Assembly (NCBI GenBank): GCA_039919885.1 | Contig: JBDSEV010000043.1 | Span: 1-64,000, forward strand | Source: JACMLD01 sp039919885 | GTDB lineage: Bacteria; Bacteroidota; Bacteroidia; Chitinophagales; Chitinophagaceae | Reading direction: 5' to 3' | DNA length: 64,000 bases | In this document: piece after piece, positions 41,917 through 51,002 of the stretch | How positions within the stretch are numbered: the stretch's first letter is position 1 | Layout: each line of letters starts with the position of its first letter | Notes under the pieces: model-generated | Database searches by the model: none | What the model saw: only the letters and a program-made list of their open reading frames with translations | What the model was told of the DNA's origin: nothing | Translations under genes and position numbers: made by a program

Positions 41917-43386
41917 TCACCATATGTAGGTAGCTACAGCGCCCGCATCCAGCGTGGCCACGGCCCATTTGTTATTGAATTTGATATTAAAAACAGCAGT
42001 TGCAGATCCATCATTTTCTACAATCAATACTTTTTTTCCGTCCGGTGTTTTAAAAGCAACATTCTGTAAGCTGCTATAAATATTAGTGGCGATTCTTACC
42101 GAACCAGCCGGCACAAATTTGGAAGCATGTGCAATGATATAATACGCCACGTTGCGGATGATGCCGCCACCAATGGTCAGTGCGCCTTTGCAGGTAGTGC
42201 AACCGCCTGGTGTATAAGGCCCGAATGCGGCATCGTTTGCCAGGTTCCATTCAAGCGCATTACGGCTCCAGCTTCGCATGGAACCAATAATTACATTTTT
42301 CAGGTGCCATTTCAGATCGCCGCCAAAATCTCCTGTAGATGCGGTATACTGTTCGGTAAAATAAACATTTTTTGAAGGATAGGCGTCGTGTACCGCAGAC
42401 AAAACATTGATATCGCCTGCGTATAAATGAAACGCCGATCCATCTATAAAATTCCTGGCAGCGGCGTCATTTAAAATGGCCAGCGGATAATCCGGCCGGT
42501 CGCAGTTGTGATCGTACGCAATTATTTTTGTATTGATCGATGCTGCCTGGAACGCGGGCCCGAGGTTATTTTTGATAAAGTCGCGCTGCTCATCGGCCAG
42601 CATTTCGAGGCTTGGATTGTTATTGGGGTTCAGTGGCTCATTCTGCGGCGTAACTGCGGTAATAACAATACCCGCTGCTTTCATCTGCTGTATGTATTTT
42701 ACAAAATACTGCGCATAAGCATTGTAGTGAGCGGTAAGCAAATGCCCTCCCACGGAAAGACCATTGCTTTTCATCCATAAAGGTGCTGTCCAGGGCGTGG
42801 CAATTATTTTTATAGCCGGGTTAATTGCGAGGATTTGTTTCAATAGGGGTATTAAACCTGTACCGGTTTCATTGTCCGGCGCCAGGCTGAAGTTGGCAAG
42901 TGTGGGGTCTGTTTGCCCGGCAGGCATGTCGTCATAGGTAAATAGGGTGGCGTTTAAATCAGAAGCACCAATGCTGATGCGCAAGTAACTAACGCCAATT
43001 GCATTTGGTCCACTTCCAAATAATTCCTGCAAGAGGCTTGTCTTATCAGCAGGCGACAGTGCATTGATCAACTGCGCACTTCCGCCGGTGAGGGTATAGC
43101 CAAATCCATCTACTGTTTGGTACTGGATGCTGGTATCGGCTTCAATACTAATATTGTTATTGGCGGTGGTGCCAAAAGAAAGAACCGTGGTTTGCTTCTG
43201 CAGTAAAACTGATTTATCCGACTTGGTCAGCCAAAAATCAATATCATTGGTGGCCGCCGGCGGCGTTACAGGTGGTGTTACGGGTGGCGGAACCACCGGC
43301 TGGGTATTGTCGCCGCTTTTTTTACAGCGACTGCCGGCACAAATAATCATTCCCAGGAGGAGCAAGCAGGCAAAAATCTGTTTCAT
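41917..43386 (-). CDS. Glycoside hydrolase family 30 (glucosylceramidase-like), exported
   Basis: The 489-residue protein has a signal region with Cys residues (LLLGMIICAGSRCKKS), a proline-rich linker, then the GH30 barrel: QTVDGFGYTLTGGSA, YLRISIGASDL, IIATPWTAPLWMK, acid/base Glu in VTPQNEPLN and nucleophile Glu in VYFTEQYTAS. A C-terminal beta domain ends in LDAGAVATYIW. It should hydrolyse beta-linked glucosyl, xylosyl or fucosyl substrates outside the cell. It sits between the two halves of the decayed paa locus with no functional link to them. Confidence 0.93.
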   Translation of the reverse strand: MKQIFACLLLLGMIICAGSRCKKSGDNTQPVVPPPVTPPVTPPAATNDIDFWLTKSDKSVLLQKQTTVLSFGTTANNNISIEADTSIQYQTVDGFGYTLTGGSAQLINALSPADKTSLLQELFGSGPNAIGVSYLRISIGASDLNATLFTYDDMPAGQTDPTLANFSLAPDNETGTGLIPLLKQILAINPAIKIIATPWTAPLWMKSNGLSVGGHLLTAHYNAYAQYFVKYIQQMKAAGIVITAVTPQNEPLNPNNNPSLEMLADEQRDFIKNNLGPAFQAASINTKIIAYDHNCDRPDYPLAILNDAAARNFIDGSAFHLYAGDINVLSAVHDAYPSKNVYFTEQYTASTGDFGGDLKWHLKNVIIGSMRSWSRNALEWNLANDAAFGPYTPGGCTTCKGALTIGGGIIRNVAYYIIAHASKFVPAGSVRIATNIYSSLQNVAFKTPDGKKVLIVENDGSATAVFNIKFNNKWAVATLDAGAVATYIW

Positions 43387-43472
43387 ATGGTAGCACGCTT
43401 TGAGGGCAAGTTCGCCAATTTTTTATTCCGGTCAGCTGATTATCAAGAACCGGCTTTTCCGCCGTAATAAAA

Positions 43473-43486
43473 CTAACAAATGTTAG
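43473..43486. promoter_or_regulatory. Candidate TetR operator (copy 2), before the paaA remnant
   Basis: CTAACA-AA-TGTTAG has perfect 6-bp arms, and its arms match the site before the TetR gene (38508-38521) except for one base. It lies where the -33 element would be for the -7 element at 43506-43513. Confidence 0.62.
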
Positions 43487-43505
43487 GGGTTGAACAAATA
43501 ATTTT

Positions 43506-43513
43506 TACCTTTG
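43506..43513 (+). promoter_or_regulatory. Candidate -7 element of the former paaABCDG operon
   Basis: TACCTTTG matches TAnnTTTG and lies 18 bp before the ATG of the paaA remnant. With the operator overlapping the -33 region this forms a standard repressible promoter, and may still drive paaD and paaG. Confidence 0.5.
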
Positions 43514-43531
43514 AATAAGCAACTACCGACC

Positions 43532-43840
43532 ATGACTGAAATGCCTTTGGAACAAGCTTTTCCGAATAAGATTGACCACGAAGTCCGCATCCCTCCAAAA
43601 GACTGAATGCCTGCAAAATATCGGCAGACGCTTCAGCATGCGCACAGAGAAATAGTAGGTATGCTGCCGGAAGGCAAATGGATAAGTGATGCCTCTACCT
43701 TAAAAAAGAAAGTGGGGAGGATACGCAGGAAAAGCACAGCGCTCTGTAGCACGGTAGAAAAGGCCGGCCACCGCTCAGCTGGGTGCGCTGGTCAGGGAGA
43801 TGCAGTACCTGCAAAGAACCTACCGGGTGCTGAATGGTGA
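43532..43840 (+). pseudogene. Fused remnant of paaA and paaC
   Basis: The first part matches the N-terminal region of PaaA, the epoxidase catalytic subunit: EQAFPNKIDHEVRIPPKD, then a TGA where PaaA has Trp (TGG), then MPAKYRQTL and QHAHREIVGMLPEGKWIS with a small deletion between them. The last part, in shifting frames, matches the very end of PaaC: LVREMQYLQRTY and then PGAEW with TGA. The rest of paaA, all of paaB and most of paaC are gone. The paaD ATG follows 5 bp after the old paaC stop codon. Confidence 0.75.
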
Positions 43841-43845
43841 TTTTT

Positions 43846-44337
43846 ATGAACAAGGATAAACAACATATACTTTCACTCCTTGAACAAGTGCTGGACCCGG
43901 AGGTGCCGGTATTGTCTGTCATAGATCTGGGCATTGTGCGCGATGTAAACACTGACGACGACGCAGTGGAAGTAAAGATAACGCCTACGTATAGTGGCTG
44001 TCCGGCCATGGATATTATCATCAGCGAAATCAGCGCCACACTGTTGCAGCATGGTTTTAAAAGCGTAACCGTTACCAGCCTGTTGTCGCCCGCGTGGACT
44101 ACCGACTGGATGACCGAAGCGGGTAAAGAGAAATTGCGTGCTTATGGTATTGCACCGCCGCATCCTACCCAGGCGGTATGCAACATTCAAATGGTTGCAG
44201 CAGCAGAAGCGGTGCAGTGTCCGCACTGCGGGTCTTATCGGTCACAAGTTATCAGCCAGTTTGGATCTACTGCCTGCAAGGCTTTGTACAAATGCAACGA
44301 TTGCCTGGAACCCTTTGATTATTTTAAATGCCATTAA
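43846..44337 (+). CDS. paaD: PaaD, 1,2-phenylacetyl-CoA epoxidase maturation subunit (MIP18/DUF59)
   Basis: The 163-residue protein has an N-terminal MIP18/DUF59 domain (SLLEQVLDPEVPVLSVIDLGIVRDV, in part residues 8-32, and ITPTYSGCPAMDII) and a C-terminal zinc-ribbon-like region with CPHC, TACKALYKCNDC and PFDYFKCH, the usual PaaD layout. PaaD helps assemble or mature metal centres for the PaaABC epoxidase. The frame is intact although paaA, B and C are destroyed just upstream. ATG 43846 is preferred; ATG 43834 overlaps the old paaC stop. Confidence 0.92.
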   Translation: MNKDKQHILSLLEQVLDPEVPVLSVIDLGIVRDVNTDDDAVEVKITPTYSGCPAMDIIISEISATLLQHGFKSVTVTSLLSPAWTTDWMTEAGKEKLRAYGIAPPHPTQAVCNIQMVAAAEAVQCPHCGSYRSQVISQFGSTACKALYKCNDCLEPFDYFKCH

Positions 44338-44404
44338 ATATTAGATGGATAATTTGCGTTTATTAACGCATCAGCCATTATTACCACCTAATTCAATTTT
44401 ATTT

Positions 44405-45181
44405 ATGGACGATATACTATCAGTTGTAAAAGATAACATCGCTTTTATTACCCTCAACAGGCCGGCAAAATTCAACGCGTTTAACAGGGAGATGGCACTG
44501 CTGTTACAGAAAATACTAGATGACTGCGCAGCCGATAAAAATATCCGCGCCATTTATTTAACCGGAAGCGGCAAGGCGTTTTGCGCAGGTCAGGATTTGA
44601 CTGAGCTGGCGGGTGATGATGCGCCGGGGTTTGATAAAATACTGGCTGAGCATTATAACCCAATTGTAACCCGTATCAGGAATATAGCGCTGCCCGTAGT
44701 ATGTGCAGTTAATGGGGTGGCTGCTGGCGCCGGCGCTAACATTGCGCTGTGCTGCGATATTGTTGTTGCTGCGGAATCGGCGAGTTTTATCCAGGCATTT
44801 TCAAAAATAGGATTGATTCCCGACAGTGGTGGTACCTACACATTACCCCGTTTGATTGGCTGGCAAAGAGCCGCCGCATTGATGATGCTTGGGGATAAAG
44901 TAAGCGCGCTGGATGCAGAAAAGTATGGAATGCTTTACAAAGTTTTTAAAGACGATGCATTTTCAGCTGCATCCATACAGCTTGCCACAACTTTGGCGGG
45001 TATGCCAACAAAAGCCCTGGCGTATACCAAGCAGGCATTGAATGCATCTTTCGATAATTCATTTGAAGCGCAATTGAAAACGGAAGACCGTTTGCAGTTT
45101 GCTGCTGCGCATACGGATGATTACAATGAAGGCTTGCACGCATTCCTCGGGAAGCGAATGCCTGTGTTTAAAGGTAAATAA
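44405..45181 (+). CDS. paaG: Crotonase, probably ring-1,2-epoxyphenylacetyl-CoA isomerase
   Basis: This 258-residue crotonase has GKAFCAGQDLTEL and GVAAGAGANIALCCDIVVAAESASF, then FSKIGLIPDSGGTYTLPRLIGWQRA, where the Asp in PDSGG is the catalytic acid of PaaG. PaaG isomerises the ring epoxide of phenylacetyl-CoA to an oxepin. The position right after paaD supports this call over PaaF. The ATG at 44405 fits the family; the frame begins at 44345. It is intact, but without the epoxidase it would have no substrate unless another copy exists. Confidence 0.85.
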   Translation: MDDILSVVKDNIAFITLNRPAKFNAFNREMALLLQKILDDCAADKNIRAIYLTGSGKAFCAGQDLTELAGDDAPGFDKILAEHYNPIVTRIRNIALPVVCAVNGVAAGAGANIALCCDIVVAAESASFIQAFSKIGLIPDSGGTYTLPRLIGWQRAAALMMLGDKVSALDAEKYGMLYKVFKDDAFSAASIQLATTLAGMPTKALAYTKQALNASFDNSFEAQLKTEDRLQFAAAHTDDYNEGLHAFLGKRMPVFKGK

Positions 45182-45183
45182 AA

Positions 45184-45223
45184 CAGCACCTGGCAATGAG
45201 CGCTTATTCCTTTCCAGGTGCTG
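45184..45223. other. 10-bp inverted repeat after paaG
   Basis: CAGCACCTGG and CCAGGTGCTG form a perfect 10-bp stem with a 20-nt loop, 3 bp after the paaG stop. There is no T-run, so it is not a standard terminator; it may protect the mRNA end or act as a weak terminator. Confidence 0.6.
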
Positions 45224-45731
45224 CACTTAATTTAAATACAATCTCCTGGTAGTTCGCAAATTCAGCAGCTAACACTTTTCCGATACCAGCAGTTTTTAAA
45301 CGGACATTAAACGTACATCCGTGGCATACCCTTGCTGCTTTGTTTACTGCCTGCACGGCTGTCCATTACCCGCTTCCTCCATTATTTACAGTAATTATGC
45401 CGCCGCTGATCGCAATCGCCTTTGTTATAAGCAGTAAGTATTTGTGCACGGTGATTACCTGGTACCTGCCTTCTTCACGCTTCCCGGTTACAGCGCCACC
45501 AGTCTATGGATTATGACTATCAGCTCCGGGAAACAGGCCTTGCGGTAATGCTGCATTCAGCCCTTTTAACGCCCTCAATAAACAACAATAAGCAGGCAGA
45601 CTTCTGTAGCTACTTATAGCTGTTTTTTTCTGCAAAGAGCCCCGTCTGAAAAGTGTTGTTCACCACCCTGGATAGCAGCGTGCAAACAAATCCCATCCCA
45701 ACAGAAATGCTGCATCCAGCTCCATAACAGT
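45224..45731. other. Non-coding stretch, no gene recognised
   Basis: About 500 bp between the paaG hairpin and the obgE promoter. No frame with a recognisable family is present. In such a decayed locus it may be what is left of further paa genes, but I see no homologous peptide. Confidence 0.45.
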
Positions 45732-45739
45732 TATCTTTG
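45732..45739 (+). promoter_or_regulatory. -7 element close to the obgE start codon
   Basis: TATCTTTG matches TAnnTTTG and ends 8 bp before the obgE ATG, so the transcript would have a leader of only a few bases. Confidence 0.5.
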
Positions 45740-45747
45740 CGCCGTAA

Positions 45748-46740
45748 ATGGAAAAGACAAACTTTATAGATTATATCCGTATATTTTGCCGTAGCGGTCA
45801 TGGTGGCGCGGGTAGCAAACATTTCATGCGCAATAAGCTGACTGCCAAAGGCGGACCGGATGGTGGCGACGGTGGTCGCGGCGCGCATATTATTCTCAAA
45901 GGCAACAAAAATCTCTGGACATTATTGCACCTCAGGTATTACAAAAATGTACTGGCCGATGATGGAGAAAATGGTAGCAAGAACAATAGCAGCGGGCGCA
46001 GCGGTAAAGACATCATTATTGAAGTGCCGCTGGGTACGGTAGCGCGGGACGAAGAAACAGGTGCCTTGCAGATTGAGATTTTAGAACACGACCAGGAATT
46101 TGTGTGGCTAAAAGGTGGCCGCGGTGGACTTGGTAATGGAAATTTTGCAACTGCCACTAACCAGGCTCCCGAACATGCGCAACCGGGCGAGCCGGGTGAA
46201 GAAGCATGGAAAATCGTTGAGTTAAAAGTACTGGCAGACGTAGGGCTTGTTGGTTTTCCCAATGCAGGTAAATCTACCTTATTGTCGTCCGTTACAGCCG
46301 CCACACCCAAAATTGCCAATTACGCATTTACAACCCTCACTCCGCAGCTGGGCATTGTTGCTTACCGCGATAGCAAAAGCTTTTGCATGGCAGATCTGCC
46401 CGGTATTATTGAAGGCGCAGCTGAAGGAAAAGGGCTTGGGCATCGATTTCTGCGCCACATTGAACGTAATCCTGTACTGCTTTTTTTGCTTCCCGCAGAT
46501 AGTGACAACCACAAAAAGGAATTCGATATACTGGTCAATGAATTAAGGGAATACAATCCCGAACTGCTCCACAAACAGTTTGTAATCGCCATCAGCAAAA
46601 GTGATATGCTGGATGATGAGCTGAAGGCGGCTATAGAAAAAGAATTGCCTGAGCATATTCCCCATGTTTTTATCTCTTCTATTACCCAACAGGGTCTTCC
46701 TGAGCTGAAAGACTTGTTGTGGAAAGTGTTAAACCAATAA
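45748..46740 (+). CDS. obgE: GTPase ObgE/CgtA
   Basis: Obg is an essential GTPase that binds the 50S ribosomal subunit. The N-terminal glycine-rich Obg fold is present (CRSGHGGAGSKHFMRNK, GGPDGGDGGRGAHI), followed by the G domain with GFPNAGKST (P-loop), DLPGIIEGAAEGKGLG (switch II) and ISKSDM (G4, in place of NKxD). The protein is 330 residues and lacks the variable C-terminal OCT domain. It is a single gene. Confidence 0.96.
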   Translation: MEKTNFIDYIRIFCRSGHGGAGSKHFMRNKLTAKGGPDGGDGGRGAHIILKGNKNLWTLLHLRYYKNVLADDGENGSKNNSSGRSGKDIIIEVPLGTVARDEETGALQIEILEHDQEFVWLKGGRGGLGNGNFATATNQAPEHAQPGEPGEEAWKIVELKVLADVGLVGFPNAGKSTLLSSVTAATPKIANYAFTTLTPQLGIVAYRDSKSFCMADLPGIIEGAAEGKGLGHRFLRHIERNPVLLFLLPADSDNHKKEFDILVNELREYNPELLHKQFVIAISKSDMLDDELKAAIEKELPEHIPHVFISSITQQGLPELKDLLWKVLNQ

Positions 46741-46988
46741 GTTGATTTGCCCATTTCGTTTTTAGAAAAAATTCAAAAAATTTTTAGACCAACAATACAC
46801 TTCCAGTGCTGCCTGGTTGTAAAATATGGTACCATGTAAACCGTGCTGTGCAGCTGAGCGGATGAGCGATTACCTGCACCTTACCAAACGGCGCGGGGAT
46901 GGTGGCCGTGGACTGTCTTTTCTTCACTTCATACTAACAACAACAGCCATTTAAATTTTGTAGGTTTGTCTGGATAAATTCCACTACC

Positions 46989-49154
46989 ATGAAGAAGTAT
47001 CTAGTAACAGGTTTTTTGCTGATCAGCATCGTTTTTAAATCCATGGCGGATGAGGGCATGTGGCTGCCGCTATTACTTGGGCAGCAGGTATACAGTGATA
47101 TGGTAAAGCGTGGTCTTAAACTCAGCAAAGAGCAGTTGTACAGTATTAATAAATCTTCCATTAAAGACGGCATTATACTTTTTGGAACGGGTTGCACCGG
47201 CGGTATCGTAAGCAACGAGGGATTGATTTTTACCAACCATCATTGTGGTTATGACGCGGTTGCGAGCGCCAGTTCGGTGGAACATAATTACCTGCACGAT
47301 GGGTTTTATGCAAAGTCGAAGCAGGAAGAAATCCCATCTGCGCTAACAGTTCAGTTCCTGCTGAAGATAGAAGATGTTACCAAAGAAGTGGATTCCGCAT
47401 TGAGCGGATTGACGGGCTCGGCGCGCAGCCAGCAACAGTCGGAGATACTTGCAGCAATCAATGCGCGGTACAGTGATCTTTCGCAAAGCATAGAAGCCAG
47501 GGTAAGCCCGCTGTTTAAAGCCAACCAATTCCTGGTGTTTGTATACCAGCGGTACAGCGATATAAGGCTGGTGGGCGTGCCCGCAGAAAGCATTGGCAAA
47601 TTTGGCGGGGATACGGATAATTGGGAATGGCCACGGCATACCGGCGATTTTTCTGTGTTCCGGGTTTATATGAGTAAAACGGGCAAACCCGCTGCTTACG
47701 CTGCTGATAATATTCCATTGAAGCCAAAATACGCCCTGCCGGTTTCTATTAAAGGATACAAGGACGGCGACTATGCGATGATCTATGGCTACCCAGGCGG
47801 CACCAATCGCTACGAAACATCCTTTGGCATCAAACAAAAAATTGACATTGATAATCCGTCACTGGTTGAGCTGCGCGACATGCGCCTGAAATACATGGCT
47901 GCTGAAATGAAAAAAGATCCCGCCACCAGGCTTCAGCTGGCAGCGTCCTATGCGTCGATAGCCAACTACTGGAAATTTTATGACGGTGAAAGCAAACAGT
48001 TGATTAAGTACAATGTATACGACCAGAAAAAAATTGCGGAAACAAAATTTCTACAATGGGCTACTGGAAAACCCGCCTATCAAAATTTATTAAGCAGCTG
48101 GCAGAAAGCGTACGCAGCCTGGCGGCCCTTTAGCAAACAACGCGTATACATCAACGAAGGAATTTTAGGATCGCCATTGCTGGCCTATGCATCCACGTTA
48201 CAACAGGTGGAAATTGCCCTGGTAAAACGCGGAGGTACCAGCGCAGCAATTACAGGAGCCATTGACGCCGCCGATAAAGCCAGGACCACTTTTCTTAAAG
48301 CGGAAAATAAAACGGCCGATCAGGAGATTGTTGCGGCGGTTTTAATGAAGTACTATACGGATATCGACAAAAGCCAGCATCCCATTTCCTTTTATGAAAG
48401 TCTTAAAGGCAGCTACGGGGATCTAAGAGATGATCGCACCTATAAAAAATTTGCTGCAGAAATTTTCAAAAACACAATGATTTTTGATGACAGTAAATGG
48501 AAAGCATTTATGACGAACCCGGACGGGGTGGCTTTACAGGAAGATCCTGCTTTTGCACTGGCAAATAGTTTTATGAAGAGCTGGCAAGGCAAATTCCTGC
48601 CGCAATACCAGGTGTTTAATGACGCCAATAACGAATTGGGCAGGCTTTACCTGAAAGGAATTATGGAGATGGATACCGTGAAAGCAAAAAAAATGTACCC
48701 TGACGCTACGCTTACCATGCGGGTAAGTTATGGCAACGTAAAAAGTTACAATCCCAGCCCGGCAGTGCATTATGATTATGCATGCACCATGAAGGGACTG
48801 CTTGAAAAATATATACCGGGCAACTATGAGTTTGACCTGCCCGCCAATTTGCTGGAGAAAGCGAAGGCCAGGGACTTCGGCCAATATATTGATAAAGCCC
48901 GCAACGAAATGGTGGTCTGTTTCATTACCACCAATGATATAACGGGCGGCAACTCGGGCTCGCCTGTGCTGGATGCCAATGGCAACCTGGTTGGTCTTGC
49001 CTTTGACGGCAATTATGAAGCATTAAGCCATAAGATTGCATTTGATAAAGATCTTAACCGCACCATTTGTGTGGATACCCGTTATATATTGTGGTGCATT
49101 GATAAACTGGGCGGCGCAAGCAATATCATTAATGAACTAAAACTGGTAAGGTGA
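46989..49154 (+). CDS. S46 family serine dipeptidyl-peptidase (DPP7/DPP11 type)
   Basis: This 721-residue exported peptidase has a signal peptide (MKKYLVTGFLLISIVFKSMA), the catalytic His85 in FTNHHCGYD, the Asp in GGDTDNWEWPRHTGDF, and the Ser in TGGNSGSPVLD. S46 enzymes remove dipeptides from the N-terminus of oligopeptides in the periplasm, allowing growth on peptides. Whether it prefers hydrophobic (DPP7) or acidic (DPP11) residues depends on one residue I cannot place with confidence. It stands alone. Confidence 0.95.
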   Translation: MKKYLVTGFLLISIVFKSMADEGMWLPLLLGQQVYSDMVKRGLKLSKEQLYSINKSSIKDGIILFGTGCTGGIVSNEGLIFTNHHCGYDAVASASSVEHNYLHDGFYAKSKQEEIPSALTVQFLLKIEDVTKEVDSALSGLTGSARSQQQSEILAAINARYSDLSQSIEARVSPLFKANQFLVFVYQRYSDIRLVGVPAESIGKFGGDTDNWEWPRHTGDFSVFRVYMSKTGKPAAYAADNIPLKPKYALPVSIKGYKDGDYAMIYGYPGGTNRYETSFGIKQKIDIDNPSLVELRDMRLKYMAAEMKKDPATRLQLAASYASIANYWKFYDGESKQLIKYNVYDQKKIAETKFLQWATGKPAYQNLLSSWQKAYAAWRPFSKQRVYINEGILGSPLLAYASTLQQVEIALVKRGGTSAAITGAIDAADKARTTFLKAENKTADQEIVAAVLMKYYTDIDKSQHPISFYESLKGSYGDLRDDRTYKKFAAEIFKNTMIFDDSKWKAFMTNPDGVALQEDPAFALANSFMKSWQGKFLPQYQVFNDANNELGRLYLKGIMEMDTVKAKKMYPDATLTMRVSYGNVKSYNPSPAVHYDYACTMKGLLEKYIPGNYEFDLPANLLEKAKARDFGQYIDKARNEMVVCFITTNDITGGNSGSPVLDANGNLVGLAFDGNYEALSHKIAFDKDLNRTICVDTRYILWCIDKLGGASNIINELKLVR

Positions 49155-49293
49155 TAAAAAATCCAATTTTTAAACCGGTCAATCGCTGACACCGCTGCGA
49201 GGGGGAAAGAACAAACCTGGTGCCCTTGAAATCTGGTTATTTTCCTGCGCGTTCATTCCTGGTCGATATTTATGTTAATATAAAAAGCAACAC

Positions 49294-49749
49294 ATGCAAA
49301 ACAGGACGATGGAAAGCTTTCGCATTACAGGCATAGCAATCAGAACAACCAATGAAAATGGCGCATCTGCGATTGCTATTCCAAAATTATGGAATCAGTT
49401 TATGACTGAAAATACAATGCAGCAGATAGCGGGCAAAATCAGCAATGACATTTATTGTGTATATACTGAATATGAGAAAGACTTTACGAAGCCATATACT
49501 ACGCTGTTGGGATGCCGGGTGGAAGACACAGCCCCCGGGCAGGATGGTTTTAAAAGTATATTGATACCAGCGGGTAACTATGCGCTTTTTACAGCCAAAG
49601 GAAATCTGAACGAGGGCATTGTGTTTAATGAGTGGACAGCTATATGGAATTCTTCCCTGCAAAGAGCCTACACGGCCGACTTCGAAATATATGGTGAAAA
49701 AGCACAAAATCCGGCAAATGCGGCAGTGGAAATTTTTGTAGCTATATAA
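49294..49749 (+). CDS. GyrI-like/AraC-effector-binding domain protein
   Basis: The 151-residue protein has the GyrI-like small-molecule-binding fold: IAIPKLWNQFM near the start, IYCVYTEYEKDFTKPYTTLLGCRV in the middle, IPAGNYALFTAKG, and ADFEIYGEKAQNPANAAVEIFVAI at the end. No DNA-binding domain is attached, so it is a free binding protein of the SRPBCC/GyrI type; some hydrolyse or sequester small ligands. Similar stand-alone proteins are common in Bacteroidota. ATG 49294 or 49309 may be the start. Confidence 0.82.
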   Translation: MQNRTMESFRITGIAIRTTNENGASAIAIPKLWNQFMTENTMQQIAGKISNDIYCVYTEYEKDFTKPYTTLLGCRVEDTAPGQDGFKSILIPAGNYALFTAKGNLNEGIVFNEWTAIWNSSLQRAYTADFEIYGEKAQNPANAAVEIFVAI

Positions 49750-49991
49750 TTGCGTAATGTGCTGGCAATACATGAGATTTTTTGTTGCTGCATTCAGCGC
49801 CTGAGCGAAGCGCAATGGAGGCCGTGGTGAACAAGCGCTTATTCCTCAATGGCAGTAGCACAGCATCACGGGAATAGGGTATGCCGTTTTGCTGTTACGC
49901 CAGTGAAGTGTTTTGTTGTTTTCTTAGATCCTGTTTGTAAGCCGCTACAATAAGCCACGGATAATCATTCCTTTTAGCGGTAATATAGCTT

Positions 49992-50789
49992 ATGAAAGTC
50001 GCCTTACAACTACTAAAAATCGCCGCCATTGCATACGTTGTTCTATGTATCCTGCTGTATTTTATCCAGGAAAGGTTAATTTTTTTTCCGGCCAAACTCG
50101 CAAAAGATTACCAGTTTGTATTCGGCCAGGAGGTTGAAGAATTGGATTTTAAAATGCCGGATAATACCATGTTGAACGGTATTTTGTTTAGAACGGATAA
50201 ACCAAAAGGACTTATATTTTATTTACATGGCAATGCCGGTTCGCTTGCATCCTGGGGAACAATAGCAAAAAAGTATACGGATCTTCACTATGATCTTTTT
50301 ATGATGGATTACCGGGGGTATGGTAAAAGTGAAGGAAGCATCCACAATGAGCAGCAGTTTTATGAGGATGTGCAAACCATATACAGCCAACTAAAAACCC
50401 GGTACAGTGAAAAAGATATTGTTGTTCTCGGCTATTCAATTGGTACAGGAGCTGCAACGCAACTGGCCGCTTCAAATCATCCCCGTCTTTTAATATTGCA
50501 AGCTCCCTATTATAGCTTAACCGATATGATGAGCCACCGGTTCCGCATTATTCCGTCGGTCCTGTTAAAATACAAGTTTGCCACCAATCAATTTATACAA
50601 GTTTGCACGATGCCAGTGGTTATTTTTCATGGCGACCTGGATGAGGTAATCTATTATGGATCGTCTTTAAAACTTAAAGAATTATTCAAATCAGCAGACA
50701 CGTTGATTACGTTGCGCGGCCACCTGCACAATGGCATGAGCGATGACCCCGTATACCTGTCTGAACTTGCCAACGTTTTAGCCAGGTAG
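49992..50789 (+). CDS. Membrane-anchored alpha/beta hydrolase
   Basis: The 265-residue protein begins with a membrane segment (LLKIAAIAYVVLCILLYFIQ), followed by QERLIFFPAKL, the usual start of ABHD13/17-like hydrolases. The oxyanion motif is LHGNAGSLASWG, the nucleophile elbow is GYSIGTGAA, the acid is in FHGDLDEVIYY, and the His is in LRGHLHNGMS. It is a serine esterase or thioesterase of unknown substrate, facing the cytoplasm or periplasm near the membrane. Confidence 0.88.
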   Translation: MKVALQLLKIAAIAYVVLCILLYFIQERLIFFPAKLAKDYQFVFGQEVEELDFKMPDNTMLNGILFRTDKPKGLIFYLHGNAGSLASWGTIAKKYTDLHYDLFMMDYRGYGKSEGSIHNEQQFYEDVQTIYSQLKTRYSEKDIVVLGYSIGTGAATQLAASNHPRLLILQAPYYSLTDMMSHRFRIIPSVLLKYKFATNQFIQVCTMPVVIFHGDLDEVIYYGSSLKLKELFKSADTLITLRGHLHNGMSDDPVYLSELANVLAR

Positions 50790-51002
50790 TAAACCATATA
50801 CAACCCGAATATCATTTGCTGCTGCTATTACAATGCTTCACCGCGTATTAATCGATTTTTGAAGTGCCCGGGCTCAATAACAAAGCACTACCATTACAAG
50901 CAATCTTAGGGTTGTGACTGCTTGCGTTATTTTGCACAAAAATTAGCATGGGCATGTAATCCGTTAATTGGCGCTGCGGAAAAGGAAAAATATTTATTCG
51001 TT

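Noticed and set aside
45610..45888. A 92-codon minus-strand frame overlapping the start of obgE.
   Set aside because: It overlaps the conserved obgE coding region and its promoter; it is a shadow frame.
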